Below are positions 17,381 through 25,823 of a DNA stretch of 64,000 bases, in pieces. A program made the position numbers and the translations under genes. The notes below the pieces were generated by a model that ran no database searches, was not told the origin of the DNA, and worked only from the letters and a program-made list of their open reading frames with translations. The stretch is from Enterovibrio coralii (GTDB taxonomy: Bacteria; Pseudomonadota; Gammaproteobacteria; Enterobacterales; Vibrionaceae). Location of the stretch: contig NZ_LNTY01000060.1 in NCBI RefSeq assembly GCF_001559595.1, positions 151,840-215,839 of the forward strand, read 5' to 3'. Positions within the stretch are counted from its first letter, which is position 1; every line of letters starts with the position of its first letter.

Positions 17381-18624
17381 ATGAGCCTGAAGAATTTCCT
17401 CGAAGATATCGAACATCACTTTGAGCCAGGTGGTAAACATGAGAAGTGGTTTGCACTGTACGAAGCAGTAGCTACCGTTCTTTACACCCCAGGCCTAGTG
17501 ACCAAACGCGGTGCGCACGTACGTGACAGCATCGACCTGAAACGCATCATGATCATGGTGTGGTTGGCAGTATTCCCAGCAATGTTCTGGGGTATGTACA
17601 ACACTGGTCACCAAGCAATTCTTGCTCTAAACGCTATGTACAGTGGCGACCAGCTGACAGCTATCATCGATGGTAACTGGCACTACTGGCTGACCGAAAT
17701 GCTGGGCGGTACGCTTTCAGCTGAGGCAGGCTGGGGCAGCATGATGATGCTGGGCGCAACATACTTCCTTCCTATCTACGCAACCGTATTCTTGGTTGGT
17801 GGCTTCTGGGAAGTGCTGTTCTGTATGGTGCGTAAGCACGAAGTTAACGAAGGTTTCTTTGTAACTTCTATCCTGTTTGCACTGATCGTTCCACCAACAC
17901 TTCCTCTGTGGCAAGCAGCACTGGGTATTACCTTCGGTGTTGTTGTTGCGAAAGAAATCTTTGGTGGTACAGGTCGTAACTTCCTGAACCCTGCACTGGC
18001 TGGCCGTGCGTTCCTGTTCTTTGCATACCCTGCACAGATTTCAGGTGACCTGGTTTGGACTGCTGCTGATGGCTTCTCTGGTGCAACTGCACTGAGCCAA
18101 TGGGCTGTAGGTGGCCAAGCGCGCTGGTACACAACGTTACCGGTCAAACCATCTCTTGGATGGACGCGTTCATTGGTAACATCCCAGGTTCTATCGGTGA
18201 AGTGTCTACACTAGCAATCCTGATTGGTGGTGCAATGATTGTAGCGATGCGAATCGCTTCATGGCGCATCATTCTGGGTACCATGATTGGTCTGGTTGCA
18301 ACTGCAACTCTGTTCAACATCATCGGTTCAAGCACCAACCCAATGTTCAGCATGCCTTGGCACTGGCACTTGGTTCTGGGTGGCTTTGCATTCGGTATGA
18401 TGTTCATGGCGACCGACCCAGTATCAGCGTCGTTCACTAACAAAGCGAAGTGGTGGTACGGCATCCTGATTGGTGCGATGGCAGTGATGATTCGTGTGGT
18501 TAACCCAGCATACCCAGAAGGTATGATGCTGGCGATTCTATTCGCGAACCTGTTTGCACCGCTGTTCGACAACCTGGTAGTTCAGGGCAACATCAAACGG
18601 AGACTGGCTCGTGTCAAGCAATAA
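17381..18624 (+). CDS. nqrB: Na+-translocating NADH:quinone reductase subunit B (frameshifted)
   Basis: NqrB is the large membrane subunit carrying covalent FMN on a Thr in SGATA, riboflavin, and part of the Na+ path. SGATALSQWA is visible at about residue 234, just before the break. The first frame drifts after 18117 into nonsense, and a second frame resumes with ALVHNVTGQTISWMDAFIGN. Adding one G near 18119 (CAAGCGCG to CAAGGCGCG) joins them into 414 aa, one less than V. cholerae NqrB. The end overlaps the nqrC start by 14 bases, as usual. Confidence 0.94.
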
Positions 18625-19393
18625 CGATAGCATTAAAAAAACGCTGACAGTAGTTATCGCACTGAGCCTAGTGTGTTCAGTTGTGGTTTCTTTCGCGGCT
18701 GTTTCTCTGCGTCCTCTGCAAGAGAAAAATGCCGTGCTGGACGTACAGCGCAACATCCTTTCTGTTGCTGGCATTGATGCTCAAGGCAACATCACTGGTA
18801 CTTTCGACAAATTCATCGAACCACGTCTGGTTGACCTGAAAACAGGTGACTTCGTGGGTACGGTTGAAGAAGCGAAAAACTTCGACCTGCGTATCGCATC
18901 TTCTGATCCTACTCAGTCAGAAAAACTGACTGCAGAAAAGGACATCGCGAAGATCGGTCGTCTGGCTGAAGTAGCGAAAGTTTACCTTGTGAAAAACAGC
19001 GAAGGCCAAACTGAGAAACTGATCCTGCCAGTACACGGTAGTGGTCTGTGGGGCATGATGTACGCTTTCGTTGCTTTGAACACTGACGGCAACACTATCG
19101 CAGACATCGCTTACTACCAGCACGGTGAAACTCCGGGTCTGGGTGGTGAAGTTGAAAACCCACGCTGGCGTGCTCAGTTCCACGACAAGCTGCTGTTCGA
19201 TGACAAAGGTTATCCAGCACTGAAAGTGGTTAAAGGCGGCGCACAACCTGGTGACGTTCATGGCGTAGACGGCCTGTCTGGTGCAACTCTGACGTCTAAC
19301 GGTGTTCAACACACGTTTGACTTCTGGTTCGGCGACAGCGCGTTTGGCCCATTCCTGAAGAAAGTTCAACAGGGAGAGCTGATCAATGGCTGA
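18611..19393 (+). CDS. nqrC: Na+-translocating NADH:quinone reductase subunit C
   Basis: NqrC is anchored by one N-terminal helix (about 12-33) and carries the second covalent FMN. The flavinylation motif appears as DGLSGATLTSNGVQ near residue 222, with the acceptor Thr in SGAT. This motif is the substrate of ApbE, encoded downstream. The 260-residue length and the MSSNNDSIKKTL start match Vibrio NqrC. A GTG at 18611 is used, inside the nqrB 3' end. nqrD begins 8 bases before the nqrC stop. Confidence 0.95.
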   Translation: MSSNNDSIKKTLTVVIALSLVCSVVVSFAAVSLRPLQEKNAVLDVQRNILSVAGIDAQGNITGTFDKFIEPRLVDLKTGDFVGTVEEAKNFDLRIASSDPTQSEKLTAEKDIAKIGRLAEVAKVYLVKNSEGQTEKLILPVHGSGLWGMMYAFVALNTDGNTIADIAYYQHGETPGLGGEVENPRWRAQFHDKLLFDDKGYPALKVVKGGAQPGDVHGVDGLSGATLTSNGVQHTFDFWFGDSAFGPFLKKVQQGELING

Positions 19394-20018
19394 TACTAAA
19401 GAACTGAAAAAGAATCTGTGGGGCCCACTGTTAGACAACAACCCAATCGCCCTTCAGGTACTGGGTGTGTGTTCTGCACTGGCAGTAACCACCAAGCTGG
19501 AAACAGCATTTGTAATGACCATTGCGGTAGTATTCGTAACGGCATTCTCAAACCTGTTTGTTTCTGCGATTCGTAACCACATTCCTAACTCTGTACGTAT
19601 CATCGTTCAGATGGCGATCATCGCATCGCTGGTAATCGTGGTTGACCAGATCCTGAAAGCTTACGTTTACGACATCTCTAAGCAGCTGTCAGTATTCGTT
19701 GGTCTGATCATTACCAACTGTATCGTTATGGGTCGTGCAGAAGCGTATGCAATGAAGTCTGCGCCACTGCCATCTTTCATCGACGGTATCGGTAACGGTT
19801 TGGGCTACGGCTTCGTACTGATCACTGTTGGTTTCTTCCGTGAACTGCTGGGCTCTGGCAAGCTGTTTGGTGTATCTATCCTGCCTCTGACTTCAGAAGG
19901 CGGTTGGTACCAGCCGAACGGTCTGATGCTACTGGCTCCATCTGCGTTCTTCCTGATCGGCTTCCTGATCTGGGCTGTACGTACGTTCAAACCTGAACAA
20001 ATTGAAGCGAAGGAGTAA
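19386..20018 (+). CDS. nqrD: Na+-translocating NADH:quinone reductase subunit D
   Basis: NqrD is a six-helix membrane subunit that, with NqrE, holds an intramembrane Fe-S centre and forms part of the Na+ channel. The 210-residue protein contains LGVCSALAVTTKLETAFVM and IITNCIVMGRAEAYA. The Cys residues in GVCS and TNCI are those proposed to ligate the cluster. It is paralogous to RnfE, but the operon context fixes NqrD. It overlaps nqrC by 8 bases. Confidence 0.95.
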   Translation: MADTKELKKNLWGPLLDNNPIALQVLGVCSALAVTTKLETAFVMTIAVVFVTAFSNLFVSAIRNHIPNSVRIIVQMAIIASLVIVVDQILKAYVYDISKQLSVFVGLIITNCIVMGRAEAYAMKSAPLPSFIDGIGNGLGYGFVLITVGFFRELLGSGKLFGVSILPLTSEGGWYQPNGLMLLAPSAFFLIGFLIWAVRTFKPEQIEAKE

Positions 20019-20025
20019 GGACGTA

Positions 20026-20622
20026 ATGGAACATTACATCAGCCTGCTGGTTCGTTCGATCTTTATCGAAAACCTAGCACTGTCTTTCTTCCTGGGTATG
20101 TGTACTTTCTTGGCGGTGTCTAAGAAAGTTAAAACCTCTTTCGGTCTGGGTGTTGCGGTTATCGTAGTACTGTCTGTGGCCGTTCCGGTTAACAACCTGA
20201 TTTACACTTATGTACTGAAAAACGGTGCGATTGTTGAAGGCGTGGATCTGACTTTCCTGAACTTCATCACTTTCATCGGCGTTATCGCGGCACTGGTACA
20301 GATCCTGGAAATGGTTCTGGACCGCTTCTTCCCGCCGCTATACAACGCACTGGGTATCTTCCTGCCGCTGATCACAGTTAACTGTGCGATCTTCGGTGGC
20401 GTATCTTTCATGGTTCAACGTGACTACAACTTCATGGAGTCTGTGGTTTACGGTTTCGGCTCTGGTGTGGGCTGGATGCTGGCGATTGTTGCGCTGGCAG
20501 GTATCCGTGAAAAGATGAAGTACTCTGATGTACCACCTGCACTTCGTGGTCTAGGTATTACCTTTATCACGGTAGGTTTGATGGCGTTGGGCTTTATGTC
20601 TTTCTCCGGTGTTCAACTGTAA
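20026..20622 (+). CDS. nqrE: Na+-translocating NADH:quinone reductase subunit E
   Basis: NqrE is the inverted-topology partner of NqrD, with six membrane helices in 198 residues. MEHYISLLVRSIFIENLALSFFLGMCTFLAVSKKV and TVNCAIFGGVSFM hold the paired Cys residues of the intramembrane Fe-S centre. I start at the ATG at 20026, preceded by AAGGA in GAAGGAGTAAGGACGTA. An earlier in-frame start inside nqrD would add eight non-conserved residues. nqrF follows after 31 bases. Confidence 0.95.
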   Translation: MEHYISLLVRSIFIENLALSFFLGMCTFLAVSKKVKTSFGLGVAVIVVLSVAVPVNNLIYTYVLKNGAIVEGVDLTFLNFITFIGVIAALVQILEMVLDRFFPPLYNALGIFLPLITVNCAIFGGVSFMVQRDYNFMESVVYGFGSGVGWMLAIVALAGIREKMKYSDVPPALRGLGITFITVGLMALGFMSFSGVQL

Positions 20623-20653
20623 GTCGGGTAAACCGCGAATTAAGGAATAGTCA

Positions 20654-21877
20654 ATGGACATTATTCTTGGTGTAGTGATGTTTACTCTAATCGTACTGGC
20701 TCTGGTACTGGTGATTCTGTTCGCCAAGTCCAAGCTGGTACCATCAGGTGACATCACCATCTCTGTAAACGGCGATCCAAACCTTGCGATCACCACACAG
20801 CCAGGCGGCAAACTGCTGGGTGCTCTGGCAGGTGCAGGTGTATTCGTATCATCTGCATGTGGTGGCGGTGGCTCTTGTGGCCAGTGTCGCGTGAAAATCA
20901 AATCTGGCGGCGGTGACATTCTGCCAACAGAACTTGATCACATCAGCAAAGGTGAAGCGCGTGAAGGCGAGCGTCTGGCCTGTCAGGTAGCAATGAAAAC
21001 TGACATGGACATCGAGCTGCCTGAAGAAATCTTCGGCGTGAAGAAGTGGGAATGTACTGTTATCTCTAACGATAACAAAGCAACCTTCATCAAAGAGCTG
21101 AAGCTGCAAATTCCAGATGGCGAGTCTGTTCCGTTCCGTGCGGGTGGTTACATCCAAATCGAAGCGCCAGCTCACCACGTTAAGTATGCTGACTTCGATG
21201 TACCAGAAGAGTACCGCGAAGACTGGGACAAGTTTAACCTGTTCCGCTACGAGTCTAAGGTAAACGAAGACACGATCCGTGCATACTCAATGGCTAACTA
21301 CCCAGAAGAGTTTGGCATCATCATGCTGAACGTGCGTATCGCAACGCCGCCACCTAACAACCCAGACGTACCACCAGGCATCATGTCTTCGTACATCTGG
21401 TCTCTGAAAGAAGGTGACAAGTGTACTATCTCTGGCCCATTCGGTGAGTTCTTCGCGAAAGACACCGATGCAGAAATGGTATTCGTTGGCGGTGGTGCAG
21501 GTATGGCACCAATGCGTTCGCACATCTTTGACCAGCTGAAGCGTCTGAAGTCTACACGTAAGATGTCTTTCTGGTACGGTGCGCGTTCTAAGCGTGAAAT
21601 GTTCTACGTAGAAGATTTCGACGGCCTACAAGCTGAGAATGAAAACTTCGTATGGCACTGTGCTCTGTCAGATCCTCTGCCAGAAGACAACTGGGAAGGC
21701 TACACTGGCTTTATCCACAACGTGCTTTACGAAAACTACCTGCGTGACCATGAAGCGCCAGAAGATTGTGAGTTCTACATGTGTGGTCCTCCAATGATGA
21801 ACGCTGCTGTTATCGGTATGCTGAAAGATCTGGGTGTTGAAGATGAAAACATCCTGCTGGATGACTTCGGTGGCTAA
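20654..21877 (+). CDS. nqrF: Na+-translocating NADH:quinone reductase subunit F (NADH-oxidising)
   Basis: NqrF is the electron entry point: it oxidises NADH and passes electrons through FAD and a 2Fe-2S cluster. One N-terminal helix (about 3-23) anchors it. The cluster Cys are C69, C75, C78 (CGGGGSCGQC) and C110, matching V. cholerae within one residue. The FAD motif RAYSMANYP and the NADH motif GGGAGMAPMRSH follow, and YMCGPPMMN lies near the C-terminus. The 407-residue length is standard. Confidence 0.96.
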   Translation: MDIILGVVMFTLIVLALVLVILFAKSKLVPSGDITISVNGDPNLAITTQPGGKLLGALAGAGVFVSSACGGGGSCGQCRVKIKSGGGDILPTELDHISKGEAREGERLACQVAMKTDMDIELPEEIFGVKKWECTVISNDNKATFIKELKLQIPDGESVPFRAGGYIQIEAPAHHVKYADFDVPEEYREDWDKFNLFRYESKVNEDTIRAYSMANYPEEFGIIMLNVRIATPPPNNPDVPPGIMSSYIWSLKEGDKCTISGPFGEFFAKDTDAEMVFVGGGAGMAPMRSHIFDQLKRLKSTRKMSFWYGARSKREMFYVEDFDGLQAENENFVWHCALSDPLPEDNWEGYTGFIHNVLYENYLRDHEAPEDCEFYMCGPPMMNAAVIGMLKDLGVEDENILLDDFGG

Positions 21878-21898
21878 TTGCCCTCAAGTCTGAAAGAG

Positions 21899-21932
21899 AA
21901 AATGGCTGGCCTTTGGGTCAGCCATTTTGTAT
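21899..21932 (+). terminator. Intrinsic terminator after nqrF
   Basis: AAAATGGCTG (21899-21908) pairs with CAGCCATTTT (21920-21929). It lies 21 bases after nqrF and separates the structural nqr genes from apbE, which therefore needs its own promoter or read-through. Confidence 0.75.
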
Positions 21933-22060
21933 TCAAGGTACAGAAAGTCGTAGTTTGAATATCAAGTCAGACAGAATCATTGTTTTCTCAATGGGTTACC
22001 TCTTCTCTGAAAGTCGAAAGTGATTCTCTCTGATCCCTGAATAATCAACCGGATGAAGTA

Positions 22061-23076
22061 ATGAAAAAATTCCTGTTGTCAGTCGGTCTTCTGATCAGCA
22101 GCGTGTTGCTGTTGGCTGGCTGTGATAAAACGCCTGAACAAGTACACCTAACGGGTTCCACCATGGGCACGTACTACTCGATCAAGTACCTGCCAGCCGA
22201 TGGCACACCGTCGTCAAAAGACGTACAAGCGGAAATTGATAAGCGTCTTGAGCTGGTGAATGACCAGATGTCGACCTATCGCAAAGATTCAGAGCTGAGC
22301 CGCTTCAACCAGCACAAGGGCAGTGATCCTGTGGCGGTGTCCGCCGACACGGCGAAAGTGGTAGCGGAAGCGATTCGCATCAACGAGCTGTCTGATGGCG
22401 CATTAGATGTGACGGTTGGGCCCTTGGTGAACTTGTGGGGCTTTGGTCCAGAAGGGCGTCCAAATCGTGTGCCGTCTGACGAGCAAATTGCAGCACGACG
22501 CGCAATGACAGGCATTAAACACCTGAGCGTCGATGGTAATAATCTGATCAAGACCAACCCAGATTTGTACGTTGACCTGTCATCGATCGCCAAAGGCTTT
22601 GGTGTTGATGTGGTGGCCAACTACTTGTCAGAGCTTGGCATTCAGAACTACTTGGTAGAAATCGGCGGTGAGTTGCAGCTTAAAGGCGTTAACGGTGAAG
22701 GCCAGCCTTGGCGCATTGCTATTGAAAAGCCAACCAACGAGCAACAAACGGTTCAGGAAATCATTGCTCCGGGCGACATGGCGATTGCGACGTCTGGTGA
22801 CTACCGGAACTACTTTGAAGAAAACGGTGTGCGTTACTCGCATACTATCGATCCAAAAACAGCGAAGCCAATTCACCATCGTCTGGTGTCGGTGACTGTG
22901 TTGGATAAGTCTTGTATGACGCTGATGGCCTTTCTACGTCATTTATGGTGTTGGGAGCAGATAAAGCGCTGAAGGTAGCGAACAGCGAAAATATCCCTGC
23001 ATTTTTCATCGTAAAGACGGATAATGGGTATAAAGAAGTCGCATCGGATGCGTTTAAACAATATCTATCTCGTTAA
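22061..23076 (+). CDS. apbE: FAD:protein FMN transferase ApbE (frameshifted near the 3' end)
   Basis: ApbE transfers FMN from FAD to Thr residues in SGAT motifs, and here it flavinylates NqrB and NqrC. It is a lipoprotein: the lipobox LLAGC gives modified Cys21. TGSTMGTYYSIKY, DVTVGPLVNLWGFGP and YVDLSSIAKGFGVD are family hallmarks. The first frame ends at 22972. Adding one G at about 22921 (GACGCTGATG to GACGGCTGATG) restores SCMTADGLSTSFMVLGADKA and runs to the TAA at 23074-23076 (338 aa). The lost C-terminus would include residues needed for Mg2+/FAD binding, so a true mutation would probably disable Na+-NQR. Confidence 0.93.
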
Positions 23077-23085
23077 GGTAAAAAG

Positions 23086-23307
23086 ATGTCTGTATATCTG
23101 ATAACGTTTTCGGTCTTCCTGCTTGTGATTGCAGGCATGGCAATCGGCTTCATTATTCAGCGTAAGACCATCAGCGGTAGCTGCGGTGGTTTGGGTGCGG
23201 TTGGCATTGAGAAAGAATGTGACTGCCCAGAGCCATGTGATGCGCGTAAAAAGCGCGAAGCGCGCGCGGCGAAAACCGATGAATGGAAGAAGAATCAAAT
23301 TCTTTAA
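23086..23307 (+). CDS. nqrM: Na+-NQR maturation factor NqrM
   Basis: NqrM (DUF539) is needed to assemble Na+-NQR, probably by delivering iron for the Cys[Fe]Cys site in NqrD/E. The 73-residue protein has one membrane helix (about 4-25), then a Cys-rich stretch with GSCGGLGAVGIEKECDCPEPCD. The four clustered Cys residues are the expected metal ligands. It starts 9 bases after the repaired apbE stop. Membership of the nqr-apbE-nqrM cluster is typical of Vibrio. Confidence 0.93.
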   Translation: MSVYLITFSVFLLVIAGMAIGFIIQRKTISGSCGGLGAVGIEKECDCPEPCDARKKREARAAKTDEWKKNQIL

Positions 23308-23314
23308 TTTCCTC

Positions 23315-23343
23315 ACAAACACCAGTCTCTGACTGGTGTTTGT
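23315..23343. terminator. Bidirectional hairpin terminator between nqrM and the GGDEF gene
   Basis: ACAAACACCAGTC (23315-23327) and GACTGGTGTTTGT (23331-23343) are perfect complements around TCT. It sits between two convergent genes and abuts the GGDEF stop codon. Confidence 0.75.
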
Positions 23344-24567
23344 TTATGTAACAATCGCGTTTCTTCCCTGTCTTTTTGCCTCGTAGAGTAAATCATCAGC
23401 CATCTTCATTAACTTGGTCACTGGCAACTCTGCCGTGGCGACGCCGATGCTGACGGTAAAGCGTATTACCTTTCCTTCAAACTCAACCTTGGTTTGGGCG
23501 ATATGCTCTTTAAACGCAGTGAGTTCATCGAGAAATTGCGGCGTTAGTTCGGTATTGAGCACGACAAACTCCTCGCCACCGAGTCGGGCTGGCAAGGCAC
23601 TGCTGAATGCTTTGGACAAGGCCTCCCCTAAAAACTTCAACACTTCATCGCCGCCATCATGTCCGTACTGATCGTTGATCTTTTTAAAGTGATCGACGTC
23701 TATCATGGCGATGGATTTAACAGGCGTGGGGTTGTCGCACGCGACGTTAAAGAAATAACGTCGGTTCCATAGCTGGGTGAGTTCGTCTTTGTTCGCCATC
23801 GCAAAAAGTTGCGCATTGGCATCTTGTATCTCTAACACCGAATGGATGCGGCAATAGAGTTCTTCTTTGGTAAAGGATTTATCGAGATAGTCACTCGCGC
23901 CCGCTTTGAGAAACTGCGCCACCACATCTTTATCTTTACCCGCAGAAAGGCCGACTATCGCAAGGTGGTCGCGACTTTTAAGCTGACGCAGTCTATGGGT
24001 GAGTGTTACGCCATCCATGTTCGGCATGATATGGTCTGCAATGACCAGAGAGATATCTTCATTTTCGTTAAAAATATCTAACGCCTCTATGCCGTCCAGT
24101 GCTGAGAAAACCGTGAGATTTTGACGTTCTAATAGTTCGGCAAGATAGCACTGCATGGCTTGCGAATCGTCAACGACGAGGGCCTTCTTGCCGTGGTTAT
24201 GCTTAATGCGGTTGAGTATCGGGATCAGAAAACTGAGGGAAACGATGCTGTCTTTTAACAAGTAATCGAGGATCCCTTTATTCAGCGTGGTCTCTTTTCG
24301 CTTGGTGTCAGAGTTACCCGTTAGAACGATAACGCGATGTCCTTTTTCTAACACGTAATCGATAATTTCGCCCTTTGGCGCGTCGGGTAAGGTGTAATCC
24401 AACACGGAGCAAAGCAGGTTGGGATTACCTTCAAGGTAGGTGATGGCATCGGAAAAGGTGCTCATGACAATAGGCAGATAGCCCGCATCGACAAGTAACT
24501 CACTGATATAGTGTTGGAATACTGGACTATCCTCCACGACCAGCACGTAGTTTGATGATCTTGTCAT
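23344..24567 (-). CDS. PleD-like response regulator: REC-REC-GGDEF diguanylate cyclase
   Basis: The 407-residue protein has two receiver domains and a GGDEF domain. REC1 has acidic residues E12/D13, phospho-acceptor D57 (in VLDYTLPD), Thr in VLTG and K105. REC2 has D178 (in VIADHIMPNMDG) and K230. Both look phosphorylatable. The cyclase domain (about 255-407) has DVDHFKKINDQYGHDGGD and the active GGEEF at 330-334. The RxxD inhibitory site upstream is absent (SSAL in that position). It should make cyclic di-GMP when phosphorylated. No partner kinase is adjacent. It is divergent from dinB. Confidence 0.9.
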   Translation of the reverse strand: MTRSSNYVLVVEDSPVFQHYISELLVDAGYLPIVMSTFSDAITYLEGNPNLLCSVLDYTLPDAPKGEIIDYVLEKGHRVIVLTGNSDTKRKETTLNKGILDYLLKDSIVSLSFLIPILNRIKHNHGKKALVVDDSQAMQCYLAELLERQNLTVFSALDGIEALDIFNENEDISLVIADHIMPNMDGVTLTHRLRQLKSRDHLAIVGLSAGKDKDVVAQFLKAGASDYLDKSFTKEELYCRIHSVLEIQDANAQLFAMANKDELTQLWNRRYFFNVACDNPTPVKSIAMIDVDHFKKINDQYGHDGGDEVLKFLGEALSKAFSSALPARLGGEEFVVLNTELTPQFLDELTAFKEHIAQTKVEFEGKVIRFTVSIGVATAELPVTKLMKMADDLLYEAKRQGRNAIVT

Positions 24568-24643
24568 TTTTGTCCCTGCCTAGTTTATTGATAGTGGTAT
24601 CACTAACAAAACTATAGTCGCTTTAATGAGCATCATTTCAGCA

Positions 24644-24672
24644 TTGACAGTAAGGACTATACTGTTTATATA
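24644..24672 (+). promoter_or_regulatory. dinB promoter
   Basis: A perfect -35 TTGACA (24644-24649) and a -10 TATATA (24667-24672) are spaced by 17 bases. The -10 lies inside the LexA box, so LexA would block RNA polymerase directly. Confidence 0.75.
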
Positions 24673-24677
24673 TACAG
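24662..24677. promoter_or_regulatory. LexA (SOS) box
   Basis: CTGTTTATATATACAG matches the enterobacterial/Vibrio SOS box CTG-N10-CAG and differs from the ideal CTGTATATATATACAG at one position. It is 26 bases upstream of the dinB ATG, so dinB is SOS-induced. Confidence 0.88.
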
Positions 24678-24703
24678 CTTAGTTTTGACCGAGTTTTCTT
24701 TGA

Positions 24704-25762
24704 ATGAGAAAGATCATCCACGTCGACATGGATTGTTTTTACGCGGCCGTTGAAATGCGCGATAACGCGGAGCTGCGAAACATTCCTTTGGCCATTGGCG
24801 GCTCTGAAAAGCGTCGCGGGGTGATCTCTACTTGTAACTACATTGCCCGCAAGTTTGGTGTCCGCTCTGCCATGGCCACCGCACATGCGAAAAAGCTTTG
24901 TCCTAATCTCACCGTCATTCGCGGAGATATGAACAAATACAAAGCCGTCTCCCGTCAAATTCGCGCGATATTCGAACGCTATACCGACAAAATAGAACCC
25001 CTGTCTCTCGACGAAGCCTACTTGGATGTTAGTGATTGCTCACTTTTCCGTGGCTCGGCAACCATGATTGCGGAAGATATCCGTCGTGCCATTAAAACCG
25101 AGTTGGGGCTGACTGCGTCTGCGGGGGTGGCACCGGTGAAGTTTATCGCCAAGGTCGCATCTGATATCAACAAACCTGATGGTATTCATGTCGTCACGCC
25201 ACCAGATGTCGATGAGTTTGTTAAACGCCTGCCATTGGAAAAAATACCGGGTGTTGGCAAAGTGACGCTCGGCAAATTGCATGAGATGGGGCTGTATGTG
25301 GGTGAAGACGTACAGCAATTTGAAAAGAATGCCTTGTTGCAGCGTTTTGGTAAGTTTGGTCAATCGCTTTGGAATCGCTGCCATGGTGTGGATGACAGAC
25401 ATGTCGAAACCGAGCGAGTGAGAAAGTCAGTCGGCGTCGAGCGCACCTTACCAGAAGACATTCAATCTGAAGCCCAGTGTTTGGAAGTGATGGCTTCACT
25501 TTACGAGGAAATGGAGCAGCGCTTACGACGAGTGTGTCCTGAAATGGAGATCGCACGTCAGGGGGTGAAGCTGAAGTTTTCAGACTTTCAGCAAACCACG
25601 GTTGAACATCGTCAGTGGCGATATGATGAGAAAATGTTTCCCGATTTGCTCAAAGAAGCGCTGGAAAGACAACAGGGCAGGGGCGTGAGATTAATAGGAT
25701 TAAACGTCGGCCTAAAAGCTGAAGACAAGAACGGCCCGTCACAGCTTAGCTTTAATTGGTAG
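24704..25762 (+). CDS. dinB: DNA polymerase IV (Y family)
   Basis: Pol IV is the SOS-induced translesion polymerase that extends mismatched and damaged primer ends. The 352-residue protein begins MRKIIHVDMDCFYAAVE, with catalytic Asp8. The second metal-binding pair D103/E104 is in SLDEAYLDVS. A helix-hairpin-helix region (KIPGVGKVTLGKLHEMG) and the little-finger domain follow. Regulation is clear from the LexA box over the promoter. The C-terminus ends SQLSFNW without an obvious beta-clamp QLxLF consensus, though QLSF may serve. Confidence 0.95.
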   Translation: MRKIIHVDMDCFYAAVEMRDNAELRNIPLAIGGSEKRRGVISTCNYIARKFGVRSAMATAHAKKLCPNLTVIRGDMNKYKAVSRQIRAIFERYTDKIEPLSLDEAYLDVSDCSLFRGSATMIAEDIRRAIKTELGLTASAGVAPVKFIAKVASDINKPDGIHVVTPPDVDEFVKRLPLEKIPGVGKVTLGKLHEMGLYVGEDVQQFEKNALLQRFGKFGQSLWNRCHGVDDRHVETERVRKSVGVERTLPEDIQSEAQCLEVMASLYEEMEQRLRRVCPEMEIARQGVKLKFSDFQQTTVEHRQWRYDEKMFPDLLKEALERQQGRGVRLIGLNVGLKAEDKNGPSQLSFNW

Positions 25763-25779
25763 CTTGAGCTTAGCGGAAA

Positions 25780-25808
25780 CAAAAAGAGCACCCTGAGGTG
25801 CTCTTTGT
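25780..25808. terminator. Bidirectional terminator between dinB and pepD
   Basis: AAAGAGCACC (25782-25791) pairs with GGTGCTCTTT (25796-25805) around CTGA, between two convergent genes. Confidence 0.75.
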
Positions 25809-25823
25809 CGTTGGAACAGAGAA

